DNA from: Aquarana catesbeiana
Taxonomy: Eukaryota > Chordata > Amphibia > Anura > Ranidae
DNA: 64,000 nucleotides
NCBI RefSeq assembly: GCF_042186555.1
Contig: NC_133332.1
Coordinates: forward strand, 124,963,875-125,027,874
Direction: 5' to 3'
The notes under the pieces: model-generated
The model's input: the letters and a program-made list of their open reading frames with translations, nothing else
Database searches by the model: none
Told to the model about the DNA's origin: nothing
In this document: positions 46,234-57,566 of the stretch, in pieces
Layout of the letters: each line of letters begins with the position of its first letter
How positions within the stretch are numbered: position 1 is the first letter of the stretch
Made by a program: the position numbers and the translations under genes

Positions 46234-47087
46234 ACCAAATACGCACATATAAAAATTCAATAGATGGTGTTGCGCTCCAACAAAAATAAAGTGCTAAAAT
46301 ACAGTGACAATATGTATCAATTCAAGTAATACACGTACTGATATATGTAAATTATCAAATGCATTGATCCGCAAAGAACAGACATGATAATGATCAGTAA
46401 AGTGCAATAAATGCAAATAAAGTGACTGTGGTGTATAAATACTAAAAAGTTAACAAAGCATAAATAAGAAAAGTGCAGTAGATGCAAATAAAGTGACTGT
46501 AATGTATAAATACTAAAACATCCACAATGCATAAATAAGAAAAAAATATAATATTCAACAGTAGTCCATATATATATATGAAAGTGCAAATAGTGCGGAT
46601 GAATCACAATCTGGAATTGATGTTTATCTTCCAACCACAAGAAGGTGCAAAGTGCAAACCAAAGGTGCTAGCTGACATCAACCATCAAGTGGCACTGTGA
46701 CTTAAGTGCGGTGAATCTTTGGTGCAAATGACATCCGTAGGTGTGCTAACTTCTTACCTTACTGCTGTAAGGTAAGCAGCATTCAGAGAAAACAGAGGGG
46801 GTGGGTGGTCACTCAAAGGGAAGAGGGGGGTCTCCTATCCATTCCTCCTGAGGGGTTCCAGTATATGCAGAGCCTAGAAGGTGATTCCTCTAGATGCCTT
46901 TCTCCAGGACTAGGTAAATAGCCAAACACCGCCTAAATGCATCATACTGGGTATGTATAGAGAGGAAACAAGGAGCCTCTATAGTGTAGTGTGTTTAAAT
47001 GTTTGGCGTTTTATTGCATATAAATTTAAAAGGTCAGGTACTCACATTTAATGTATATAAAATAACACAGTGTATCAAGTGAGCGGT
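46234..47087 (-). mobile_element. Penelope-like relic B (3' part)
   Basis: Near 46250 the plus strand has TAGATGGTGTTGCGCTCCAA, comparable to the 3' end of element A (AAAAATGCAGCGCTAAAG). Near 47033 it has GTACTCACATTTAATGTATATAAAAT, matching CACTCACATTTGTG...ATAAAAT of element A and CACTCACATTTAGTAGGTGTATATAAAT of relic C. A pair of roughly 65-bp direct repeats (AATAAAGTGACTGT(G/A), TATAAATACTAAAA) lies at about 46402..46535. No coding region. No target duplication identified. Confidence 0.55.
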
Positions 47088-47693
47088 GTCCGTGTGTTCA
47101 ACGCGTGTCGTCACTGTCATGTGACTTCATCGGGGACCATCTGATGAAGTCATTCGAAATAAGGGATGACAGGTCCTCTTTATGGAGAGATCTGGGGTCA
47201 ATAATACCGCAAATCTCTCCTCTGCTTTTAAAAGTAAAAGATTAAAAAAAGTGATTTTTTGCTTTAAAAATAAAAAAAGGTTTACTTCTGCCCTAGACTG
47301 CCCTCGACATATTGTTGCTCTGATCATGTCTCTGAGAACCTCTTTGGCCAGCCGCATGACCCATTGGATAATTTCTCGGGTGCGCCGGTATAAATGGTAA
47401 GCCCGGGAAACACCGGCGAGCGACAGAAGGGGGAAACGTCCCCTCCCGCTGATTCTGAAAGTGATCCAGTGACTAATTAGCCACTTGGGCTGCATTCTCG
47501 AGAAAGCCAGTGGTCAGCTGGAAAAAACAACAGGGTTATGGCTGTTCAGGAGAAGCCAAAGGCGCTGGCAGAGGGCCCTAGAAGAGAAGGATCAAGGCTG
47601 CTCTGTGCAAAACCAGTGCACAAAGCAAGTGAGTATATGTTTGTTATTTTAAAAAAGAAAAAAAGATCCTTTACAATCACTTTATTATCTTTT
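47088..47693 (-). repeat. 606-bp tandem duplication, unit 1
   Basis: Matches 47694..48288 throughout (for example AACGCGTGTCGTCACTGTCA, GATGACAGGTCCTCTTTATG, GAACCTCTTTGGCCAGCCGC). It combines a hammerhead-like motif at its left edge with a MITE-like interspersed repeat (ends near AAGTGATTGTAAAGGATC on the minus strand, also seen at 55629). Differences between units are scattered substitutions and small indels. Confidence 0.9.
47100..47133 (-). ncRNA. Hammerhead-ribozyme-like motif 6
   Basis: The minus strand reads CCGATGA-A-GTCAC-atgaca-GTGAC-GACAC-GC-GTT. Stem II is a perfect 5 bp. The core has CCGATGA for CTGATGA and GACAC for GAAAC, both of which would weaken or abolish catalysis. Confidence 0.4.
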
Positions 47694-48288
47694 GTCTGTG
47701 TGTCCAACGCGTGTCGTCACTGTCATGTGACTTCATCGGGGATCATCTTATGAAGTCATCCGAAATAAGGGATGACAGGTCCTCTTTATGGAGAGATCTA
47801 GGGTCAATAAGACCGCAAATCTCTCCTCTGCTTTTAAAAGTAATAGATAAAAAAAAAGTGATTTTTTGCTTTAAAAATAAAAAATTGTTTACTTCCGCCC
47901 TAGACATAATGTCGCTCTGATCATTTCTCTGAGAACCTCTTTGGCCAGCCGCGTGACCCATTGGATAATTTCTCAGGTGCGCCGGTATAAATGGAAGCCC
48001 GGGAAACACCGGCGTGCGGCAGAAAGGGGGAACGCCCCTCCCGCCGATTCTGAAAGTGATCCAGCGACCAATTAGCCACTTGGGCCACATTCACGAGAAA
48101 GCCAGTGGTCAGCTGAAAAAAACAACAGGGTTATGGCTGTTCAGGAGAAGCCAAGGGCGCTGGCAGAGGGCCCTAGAAGAGGAGGATCGGGGCTGCTCTG
48201 TGCAAAACCAGTGCACAAAGCAAGTAAGTATATGTTTGTTATTTTAAAAACGTAAAAAAGATCCTTTGCAATCACTTTATTATCTTTT
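47694..48288 (-). repeat. 606-bp tandem duplication, unit 2
   Basis: Second unit, 595 bp. It starts immediately after unit 1 and ends at TTTATTATCTTTT, as unit 1 does. Confidence 0.9.
47706..47739 (-). ncRNA. Hammerhead-ribozyme-like motif 7
   Basis: Identical over the core to motif 6, being its tandem duplicate 606 bp away. Confidence 0.4.
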
Positions 48289-48664
48289 ACCATTCATCTT
48301 CTTCCACATTACCTATGCATTGAGATTATTGCTCTCTCTGCATTTCATGGGATAGATCATCAGATATGTAGAATATTATATTATAAACAGAGGAAATAAT
48401 GCCATTTATATAACAACACCACATCCTTTGTTACTGGGATTTAATAATATCTCATATGAAATATCTTCCCCTGGGAGCCCACTGCATGATGCAAGTGTAG
48501 ATACAGACAAAAGCTTTGTTTGAGTGTAGAAAACTCCTTCCGTAACTGTTGAAATGATTTTAGCGAAACATTACAATATAATTGCTCTATCCTCAAAATA
48601 TCCGTTTGTTTCCAGAGAACAGGTTCCAACAACTAAGGCCAGCTAAACGCAGTTAAAATCTCAG
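48289..48664. other. No gene seen
   Basis: AT-rich spacer. Confidence 0.55.
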
Positions 48665-48885
48665 CTGGTTCAGCAGGAACCGGCTGAGATTTGAACTGTT
48701 AATGGGCAGGCTGAATCTACCAAGTTGATCGATCGATCAACTTGGGTACAACCAGTCTGACAGATTCTTTTGTGATTATCGGTAGTAGCTATAGCTCCCA
48801 GCAGGGATGGCTTCCCCCACCCCCCCTTGCCGGTAGAAGACAATTGCTGAGTCTCCTGTCAAGACTGTGCCTGTGTTAATAGGGG
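48665..48885. repeat. Dispersed repeat, copy 2 (palindrome-bearing)
   Basis: Second copy of the repeat at 108..368. Here the palindrome at 48720..48745 is perfect over 26 bp (half-site CCAAGTTGATCGA). Confidence 0.65.
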
Positions 48886-49101
48886 AATTGTGCAAATTTA
48901 TTTCATGGTTGCTGGTTGCAAGAAAGAAACTTGCACCATGTATGGCCTTCCTTAGCCACTTTTTTATACATATTGTTACCCCAAACAGGTGTAAAATAGG
49001 TAAACTTTGTATTCTTGGTAATTCCTAACTAAACTTTAAATTCTATTCAGCAATTGGAAAATATGAGCACTACCCAGGGAACAGAAAAGCCCCTTCTCTA
49101 A

Positions 49102-49535
49102 TGCCCTGTACACACGATAGGATTCTCCAATGGAAAATGTGTGATAGGATATTGTTGTCGGAAATTCCAACCGTGTGTAGGCTCCATCACACATTTTCCA
49201 TAGGAATTTCCGACACACAAAGTTTGAGAGCTTGCTATAAAATTTTCCGACATCAAAATCCGTTGTCGGAAATTCCAATCGTGTGTACACAAATCTGACG
49301 CACAAAGTGCCATGCATGCTCAGAATAAATGAAGAGACGAAAGCTATTGGCTACTGCCCCGTTTATAGTCCCGACGTACGTGTTTTACGTCACTGCGTTC
49401 AGAACGATCAGATTTTCCGACAACTTTGTGCGACCGTGTGTATGCAAGACAAATTTGAGCCAATATCCATCGGAAAAAATTCATGGATTTTGTTGTCGGA
49501 ATGTCTGATCAATGTCCGACCGTGTGTACAGGGCA
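49102..49535. mobile_element. GTACACAC-type MITE, copy 3 (434 bp, inverted)
   Basis: The ends TGCCCTGTACACACGATAGG and the inverted TGCCCTGTACACACGGTCGG are flanked by TAA on both sides (49099-49101, 49536-49538). Orientation is opposite to copies 1 and 2, judged by the shared AGAGACGAAAGCTATTGGCT segment. Best preserved target site of the three. Confidence 0.9.
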
Positions 49536-49555
49536 TAACAGCCCTATCTCTCCTA

Positions 49556-50332
49556 TACATATATAAAAATGATGTGCAGTGCTCAAAAGTGAATATGCAA
49601 AATGTGAATGACCACAGAGAATAGAATTATGTACTTCAACACATTCTGAATAGTGTAAATGACCATAAACAATATATGAAAAAGTGACGTGAAAAGTCAG
49701 TATGTAAAATATAAATGACTACAAACAGTAAATGTAATTATATAAAATAGTGACGTGAATATCACAGGACATCCAATGTTCAGTAAGTCCATATATATTG
49801 TCATACAAAAAATGAATATAATGTGAAAAAAAGTCCATAAAAAAGTAGTGAGGAGAGGATAACTTCTAAACCAAGAAAGTTATTTCCACATGACATCAAT
49901 ATTATGTGAAAAAACAGCAATAAAACCACCACCGGTTGTAAGAAGGCTTACCGGAGTAAGAGAACTCAAATGGGCTTATGCTCAATGAGTCAATAGGGCT
50001 TGTGGTGTAAAACACCAATGCATGGATCATCTACGCCTGTAGTCAGGATCAGAGTGGAAGATGGTCCATCCGTCCAGAGATTAACACAAAGCAGCAATCC
50101 TTAGAAATGGCCAGCGTGATGCACTAGATCGTCTCATGCAGTCAACCAGTATAGTCAGAAAAGAAAAGATAAGACTCCACATGAACCAGTAAAAAATGTA
50201 ATACGTTTAATTAAATAGAGAACACTCACATTTAGTAGGTGTATATAAATCGCTTAAAATGTACAGTATAACCAACGCAATGGCATCCGCAGGATGCGGA
50301 TGCCATTGCGTTGGTTATACTGTACATTTTAA
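49556..50332 (-). mobile_element. Penelope-like relic C ending in a palindrome
   Basis: The 3' end on the plus strand reads TAAAAATGATGTGCAGTGCT, like elements A and B. Near 50224 it has CACTCACATTTAGTAGGTGT. On the sense strand it would begin within a hammerhead-like remnant (..TTGCGTTGG) that forms one arm of a perfect palindrome (50254..50332). No coding region. Confidence 0.6.
50254..50332. repeat. 79-bp perfect palindrome
   Basis: Arms of 38 bp (50254..50291 and 50295..50332) are exact reverse complements around GGA. The left arm starts TTAAAATGTACAGTATAACC. The left arm is continuous with Penelope-like relic C; the right arm leads into (AT)n. Confidence 0.97.
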
Positions 50333-51459
50333 TATATATATATATTCATGTTTGTTGCCATCCTGAATCTGTTTTGCATTGTTGCTTCTAATTTTGCACT
50401 TGTTTAGTAAACTGAAAATTATAGTTGATGTACGGTAAATCATTGATTATACAGCATAGATAATTTAGTTCCGTAGAGGGGTGTAGATAAGGGGGGGGTC
50501 AGGGGTGTTCAAACCCCCCCAGAGCATCCTGGCAAAATGCCCAGACAGTGTACCTGCATCAGCATCAGCACAGTAGAAGCAATCAGAGTTTCAGAGTGCA
50601 GCAGCCAGCCCCCCTTCTATTGTGCCCCATCCCCTCAGTTTAATAAGGGGTCCGCCTGAAAAGCATGAAATTACTGTAAGGTCTCAGATGCTGGCAATTG
50701 ACAGTGCACGGTTGAGGGAACTCCTAGACTCCTCCTTGAGGTATCATATGACACAGCCGAAGGGAGACTGGGGATGCAGAAGTTTTCCTACTCCTGTGCC
50801 GTGCTGAATCTGAGGTCTCGTAAGTGGGGAGGCATCAATTTTCTGTTTTAGGAAGGAGGAAGTAAGAATTCCAGTCTGGGGCAGTTTCTTTTGGTGGGGG
50901 GTTAAGGAAAGGAGGGTGGGTTTGCTTTTGGAGAAGGGGGGAGTTTCTTGTAGAGAAGTTTACAGGGGGTGGTTAATGGCAGAGATTTGCTTCTGGGAGG
51001 GAGTTTGATTGGATGAAGGGAGATTTTCTATATAATTAGAAATCTTTGCTGGGGGAGAGGGTATTGACTGAGGGAGATATTTTTACTTTGGTGGGTCAGT
51101 TTAGAGACTGGGGGTTTAATTTTTGGGGAGATATTTGAGGGAGGGAGATATTTTACAGTTGGAATTTTTGCTTGGGGAGAGAGGGTTCTTAGGAGGTAGG
51201 GTACTAGGGTACGGCCGAACCCGGAAGCCTGTAACTCTGCTACTGATTGCTGTTTTATTATATGTAAGTGACACTATCGATTATATTAAAATTTGTCTTA
51301 AACTTACTACACTATGGAGCCCATTTTCTTCTTTTATACGTCCGTCTGAGAATATCGATCAAGTGAGGGTGAATAACATTCCATCCTGCTCCAATTGCAC
51401 TCCCAAGGGAGCTGACATCTAGATTGGGATTCTTATTTTAGAAAGCTGTTCCAGTGTGG
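50333..51459. other. G-rich to AT-rich upstream sequence, no gene seen
   Basis: From about 50480 to 51210 the plus strand is strongly purine-rich (GGGGGAG/GGGAGG words), with no element ends and no protein similarity in its ORFs. Confidence 0.5.
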
Positions 51460-52500
51460 TTACCCCTACCCACCTGTGGTTACAAGCGCGACTCGGCCCA
51501 TTTGGGGGCCGCTACTACAGGTGAGAGGCTGGGGGAAACGGTCACCGTGGTCACCGCACAGTGCACTTTGGAACAGGATCGGATGAACCATTTATAGACG
51601 TTTATCTTCTATCACTGCACCAGCACTTTTCTTATTCTTAGAAGATTTTGGAGTGTTATCAGAAGTCGCACTCATATGTGTCTGGACTGCACCTGAAAAA
51701 ATGTTTTTTCTATATCACTTTACTTAGAGACAGTTAATTGGATAATTTCCCTCTTCACTGAATATTATTTATTTATTCATTATGCACATTGCACTTTGTT
51801 AGAAAATTATATATATATATATATATATATTTTGCTGTATTCAATTATTATATATGCGAATTGCATGCTCTTGGAATTTTTGCACAGTATATTTTGTATG
51901 AATTTCAATATTATTATTATTATATGCACATTGCACTTTGTTAGAAATTCTATATCTTTTCAGTCGCATTGATTATCGCATTTGTGAATCGCATACTAGT
52001 GAAATTAATTATTTTTCGTCATATACACATTACATGCCACAATTTATAATTTTTGTTTGGAAGTTGCAGTTGTGAAGTGCCTATTTTATGATTATAAGGT
52101 CCTTCAGTTATTTTTCTTGATCACGCACACTGCACATTGTCAAATTGTGGGAAGTCGCATTGCTTCACTACATCTGTGAATCACACACTGTGAACATGAA
52201 TGCTATCAATATTTTTTAGTTTCTGGTTGTTATATTCATGTTAGATGCTCAATATTGATTGGACATTTTTGGAGACACTATTTACGATCTATTTATCACA
52301 CTTTGCCACGTGAGGTTGGACTTTTCACTATATCTGGTGTGAGATTGGATTACTTTTTTGTGTTTCACTTTGCACTTTATATGTACACACTGTTGTACTG
52401 AGCTCTACCTGTTTGTGTTTATCTTTGCCGTAGATGTATTTATTACTATTTCTTCATGTTGGGACTGAGGTAGCGCTACATATTTTTTTATCGTATGTTG
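51460..52500 (+). repeat. Possible Penelope-like relic (+), 3' part
   Basis: The right end has GAGGTAGCGCTACATATTTT, the reverse-complement style of the 3' ends seen in A (AAAAATGCAGCGCTAAAG). Inside, degenerate units with TGCACATTGCACTTTGTTAG (about 51783 and 51925) and relatives (about 52020, 52125) recur. No ORF, no target duplication. Confidence 0.4.
51808..51832. repeat. (TA)n microsatellite
   Basis: About 25 bases of TA repeat. Confidence 0.9.
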
Positions 52501-52599
52501 AGTAAGGTTATGTGAGTATACCATTTATATTGGTGGCTCCTTGTCTATTTTTTCCTATTGTGTTTTTTGCGCATTAGTTATTATCTCTTATATATACGG

Positions 52600-53215
52600 T
52601 TCTTAGGAGGGTTTTTTTTCCTTTAAAAGAGATGTTTTTTTTTTTTTTTATTATACTTACCTAGGTGGATGGAGCATCGATCCAATGTTGCATCTGTCCC
52701 CAGCTGCTTCTAAGTCCAACAACAGAGCGATTAAAGACCGCTGATTACTCAGTTCTCAGCCTTCAGTGAGCAAAGAGTGGTGACTGTTAGTCCCTGGCTC
52801 TGCCCCCCCTCCCCCAAGCTCACTGGAATGCCAGACTGTGGATGGGGCAGGAGCAGCTGGCTCAGGGTCTCTGCGGCTCACTGAGAGGCTGAGCGAGCTG
52901 TTGGTCCGGGCATCTGGGTGAATCCTGACTTTAAAGTTAGGATCTTTCCACAGCCTGGACCTGCTGAGCGATGTCAGCTGACAGTGGGCTATAGCTGTCT
53001 GTCGGCGAAAAATGGGTCACAAAAGTGCAGAACGAACTGCTCTCCCCCCCAGGAAAAGTATAACCAAGCAGTATGCCGTCCCTTCAGAGCACGTGCACCA
53101 GTGACATCACCGGCTGCTTTCCATGTTAATATCTCCTAAACACCACAGGTTTAGGAGATATTCACTATACCTACAGATAAGCGCTGTTATAGGCTTACTT
53201 GTAAGTAGAAGTTCA
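52600..53215. repeat. Unassigned interspersed repeat
   Basis: It starts with a T-run and TATACTTACCTAGGTGGATG and ends near TAGGCTTACTTGTAAGTAGA, giving short inverted ends around a GC-rich centre. I associate this with a dispersed frog repeat, but no second full copy is in the window. Confidence 0.4.
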
Positions 53216-53466
53216 AAAGCTGGGTTTGCTACAGTTTAAGACTAAATAAAAGCCAACCATATTGACCAGGTGCAAAGGGCACCATCCTGTGGTAGGCAGT
53301 GCACAATCATTTTTATTTTTTCATCTCTTAAAACATTTCATAAAATTTCTTAGGACACATTTTTTTAAGGTTTAAATAAATCACTGAATTTACTGCCTAC
53401 CACAATATGTTGCCCCTTACACCTGCTCAATTTGCACAGTAAGGTTAGCTAAAATCCAGTCTTGGG

Positions 53467-54171
53467 TCTCATTCATATATCCTACATGACCATGCTGCAG
53501 CATGTATACTGTAAATATCTGCACCCAGGATCAGATGTTCTAATCTCTGCTCAGCCTGTACACCTGAGTGATAGGCTGAAAGGAACAAAGGCTGTTTGCT
53601 GCTGTAAACATGTATCCACATGTATCTGGACATCCAGTGGTTACCCGAAGGTAGGGATACATTTTTGCCCTTGGATAAAATCTCTCTGCATCCAGGGTCA
53701 GAAATTTGTCCCTAACAGCAGGTAACCACTGTGAACCACGGTTTGTTAGTGTGTCGCTCAGGCTTAATCAATGTGGGGAGTAATGTAGATGATACCAAAT
53801 GTGCTGCAGGAGTGCCGGCGAGGGATGGAGCTCATCCCAGCTCCTGTAGTCACTGAAGGGAAGAGAGAAAAAAAAATCCCTGGCGCCACACATCCACAAA
53901 GTCCTATGGTAATGTAGTAGTGATGGGAGAGACTACCTCAGCCCGTGTTCCCACCAGGCCACACCCCAACGTGTTTTGCTTTATCCCTTGTAGCTTAAAC
54001 ATGGGGACCATTGGATGTGCAGATACATGTTAACAGCAGTGGCTCTTTTCAGCTTATCGCTCAGGTGAACAGGCTGAGCAGCTGACAAAAATTGGAACAT
54101 CTGGGATCCTGGCTCTAGGTATTCATGGTATATTTGCCATTCCATGGCCATTTAGAACATATGAATGAGAT
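53467..54171. mobile_element. Foldback repeat with about 180-bp arms, interrupted
   Basis: The left arm begins TCTCATTCATAT and the right arm ends ATATGAATGAGA. Further in, GCTCAGCCTGTACACCTGAG and, inverted from the right, GCTCAGCCTGTTCACCTGAG, then AACATGTATC and GACATCCA(G/A)TGG, keep register. The centre (about 53740..54005) breaks the symmetry and carries motif 8, so another repeat may be inserted there. Confidence 0.75.
53964..54006 (-). ncRNA. Hammerhead-ribozyme-like motif 8 (decayed)
   Basis: The minus strand reads CCCC-ATGTTTA-A-GCT-...-AGC-AAAAC-AC-GTT-GGGG. Outer CCCC/GGGG and a 3-bp stem II are kept; the catalytic core is not. Confidence 0.25.
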
Positions 54172-55628
54172 CTAAAGCCTGGATCAAACGGTAAGTTTTT
54201 TTTAGTTCAACCCAGCGGGCTGAAGGAAAAAAAAAACTAGGGAGCTTAGGAGGAGCTCGCTGTACTAATGAGTACACTACCGCACCACAACTGCACGCAT
54301 TGCGTTCTATTCAGTTGAATGGGGATAATTTTTGCTGCGCTGCATTGCAAAGTCTCATGGCCCCACTCTAATGTCACATGTTTTTACCGTACCTCCCCTC
54401 AACATAAAAGTGTAAATGATGCCTTTAAGTTTGAAAGACCTGAACCCCCCCCAGGATAAAAAATTATCTATGGCCCTTGTTCCGTATATGAGGATGATAT
54501 AAGAAGATCCTTCTCTCAGTGCCACCACAGTGATTCACATCAATTAAGTGCACCGCCATCTTAAGAAAAACTTGCTTACCAGAAAGCAAGCAAAACAGGC
54601 TTGTGGCTATAGCCCAGCCAAGGCCTTGTACTTGCACAGATGCTCGTATAGAGTGTTGGCCACAGGATGGATCGCTGCACAAAGTCTCACACACTTAGCA
54701 AACAGAACTGAGGGAGACAACAGGAAGTGGGAGGAAATCTACCCAAAGGAAGGGAAATTCACTCCTGTAAAAGTTATCATTATCATATATGTCATATATG
54801 ATATTATTATCATATATGATGCACTGGGCATCAATGGTCTCTTTCCTACTCCACAATCTAATAAGGCATATTTTTTTTTCTTTGTTTCTATTTTACTTTT
54901 TTCTCCCACCACTTTGCTGCCATTTTCACCTAGTCACCTCTGCACTGAAAACTCCTGGAATATATATGTTGCATATCGAAGGAATACTTCATTTTCCATT
55001 GCTGGAGGAGGGCAGGCTTGGCAGCACGTGTTATAAGGGGGGTGGGCTGCCTGAACCAGCAAGAGGCGCCCAAGACCCGATGACATTGATGGTGAAGCAG
55101 GACAGAGCATGTGGCAGTGGTGCGATGGATCATAGCAGGGCAATCCTGGAACTGCTGGGCTGGTGTGTGTGTGTGTGTATTGAGGACAACCCTGGATAAC
55201 AGGTAAGAGATGGTAAGAAAAATTGAGGGGGGGGGACAAGGGTAAGCAAAGTTCCTCTTTAACCTATTCCACAGCATATACCACTTCATTTGTTTAGTTC
55301 TATCCCATTCCTGAAAAAAACTGCTTGTTTGTTAGATAGTATTAGTTAATGAAGGACAAAAAACGTAGCAACAAATGTAAATGTGGTAAAGTAATGTAGA
55401 GTGATGCTTACAATATAATGTAATAAAAAATTACATCAGCACCAAATATCCAGAAACAACAAACAGCATTAATTTAAGGGCTAAGTTAATCTTTTGAAAT
55501 TAACTATGTAGACAAGGGACCCCAGTAGGTTTAAAAAAGGAGCAGCTTGAAGAATTATTGATTAATGTAAGTGCCATACCTGTAGACCATTTGTGCCACC
55601 TCTGAAGCCTGGCCAGAAAACTCCTATA
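54172..55628. other. Repeat-like but unassigned, no gene seen
   Basis: It includes a nested ATATATGATA palindrome cluster (54780..54825) and a (GT)n run (about 55162..55178). A segment (54185..54370) with TGCGTTCTATTCAGTTGAAT resembles MITE interiors. The ORFs of up to 162 codons overlap one another on both strands and show no family resemblance. Confidence 0.45.
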
Positions 55629-56135
55629 TAGTTAAAGTGATTGTAAAGGGGAAAAAAATAAAAATAACAAACATGTCTATATTTAGCTGCTCTGTGCAAT
55701 GGAATTGCACAGAGTGGCCCCTCTCCTCCTCTATTTGGGTCGCTTGCCAGTGCTCCTGGCCCCTCCTCTCTGTCCAGTGCCCCCATGGAAAGACCGCTTC
55801 CCACGGGGGCACTTGTGCGTGCTCGCACCCGAGCCCCGATGCTCTGTCTATTGACACAGACAGCGGGACTGTGCCCCTTCTCCCCGCTCCCTCATCACTG
55901 GCTTTAATTGACAGCACTGGGAGCCAATGGTTTCCAGTGCCCCAGCAAAGCCAGCGAGACCCAGAAGTGAGGGCAGAGAAAAGCTGCAGACATGCACAAT
56001 GCTGGATCAAATGAGGGCTCAAATGAGAGATTCTGACACCTAAACATTTGCAGGGCACTCTCACTCCCCCTGGGGCAACAACATGCTTTTCAAGTGACTT
56101 TTAAAGAAAGGGTGAATTTACCTTTTAAAAAAATC
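55629..56135. repeat. Interspersed repeat (AAGTGATTGTAAAGG type)
   Basis: It begins TTAAAGTGATTGTAAAGGGG and shares GCTCTGTGCAATGGAATTGC-like text with the minus strand of 47640..47690 and 48190..48288 (GTGCACTGGTTTTGCACAGA). A likely MITE family with three partial copies in the window. Confidence 0.6.
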
Positions 56136-56156
56136 TTCATATTAACATTGTGCTTT

Positions 56157-56298
<142 letters not shown>

Positions 56299-57324
56299 AA
56301 TTAATCAGTTTTTGTGCTGTGCTACCACATTCTTTCATTACCATCATAAAGGGAAATTCCAGCACAAGAAATTGTATGCATTTGTGCCAACAACGTCCAC
56401 CAATAATACTTTATAGGAACCAAGTTCCTGCTCAGTAGTTGGTGGTGCACATTATTACTGTCTGGTGCAGCCAACATGTAGAAATATTACTTACAATATA
56501 CAAACTTTGAGACATTACAATAATAACTCAAAATATGGGCTTGCTGAAAATACAGCTTCATTTCCTTTGAAAGCTTACTGGTTAAGCATGAACACAAACA
56601 AAAAAAAACATGATAGGGAATGAAAATGAAGCTAGTGCTAATTGAAATTCAGAAGGGATAGCTGAGGTGGTTTGATCTTTTAGTATTCCTACTCAGGGTG
56701 GCCATACATAGCACAATATTTACAAGAAATGTACCTAACCTATGAATTCCATACCATGACTGCACTATGCTGGAATTAAAGATTAACTGCAGTCTGCTCA
56801 CATAATTTGCAATAAAAAAAAAACATTTTTGCCATTCTGAAGCTTCCCTCCAACCACTTTGCATATTATTTTATATATACTGTGATTCTGTACTTGTCAA
56901 ACATGCTGCAGAAATCTCCCTCCACTGAGTCTGGCTGTAATCATTTTAATTGTGGGCAGCTGAAGCTGCTGACTGTTCACTTCCTGGATTTACACGGACA
57001 CACAGAGGCACACCTCTAGCTCTGCAGCTCTCATTGGCCCTCTTATGACTCACCCCCCTCCCTACCTGGCAAACTCTCAGGAGAGTGAGAGAGAGAGCTA
57101 TGCATGATGCCTAGGTTTTTTACCAGACAAGAAACAGGAAGTTGGCTGTATAAGTATATTACTATCCAAAGTTCAAACAAGGACAGAAGATTTAATAGAT
57201 GGAAAGATGAAAAAATGACTGAAGTTCCGCGTTAATTTCATGCATCTCTTGTCACAATTGGCCTAGATAAAGGCTCTCTTGCAATCACTTGCAATGGCTA
57301 AACTATGTAGGGGTGTTACATTGT
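56299..57324. other. No gene seen
   Basis: The stretch 56880..57230 has the look of a dispersed repeat (GCAGCTGAAGCTGCTGAC hairpin, GAGAGTGAGAGAGAGAG). No ends defined. Confidence 0.4.
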
Positions 57325-57564
57325 TATATAGTTAGCCATGTTGAAAAAAAAAGTCCATCTAGTTCAACCTAGGGGAAAAAAAACATACAATCCCATTAAC
57401 TGTACACAATCCTATACCCACAGTTGAGCCAAAAAGGATGGCACAAAACTCCAGCAAAGAATGATCCAATTTGCTCCAGCATAGGAAAAAAATCCTTCCT
57501 GATCCCCCAAGAGGCAATCGGGTATTCCCTGGATCAACTCTACCTATAAATGTTAGTACCTAGT
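57325..57564 (-). mobile_element. CR1-like LINE, 3' segment
   Basis: This text (AAAAGTCCATCTAGTTCAAC; AATCCTTCCTGATCCCCCAA; TGGATCAACTCTACCTATAA on the plus strand) continues directly with 59080..59650 when the Tc1 insert is removed. Together they form the end of a CR1-like non-LTR element on the minus strand. Confidence 0.75.
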
Positions 57565-57566
57565 TA

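Noticed and set aside
54548..55036. 162-codon plus-strand ORF with overlapping ORFs on both strands
   Set aside because: Composition follows simple repeats and repeat-like DNA. No recognisable motif, and no splice signals were evaluated that would make it an exon.
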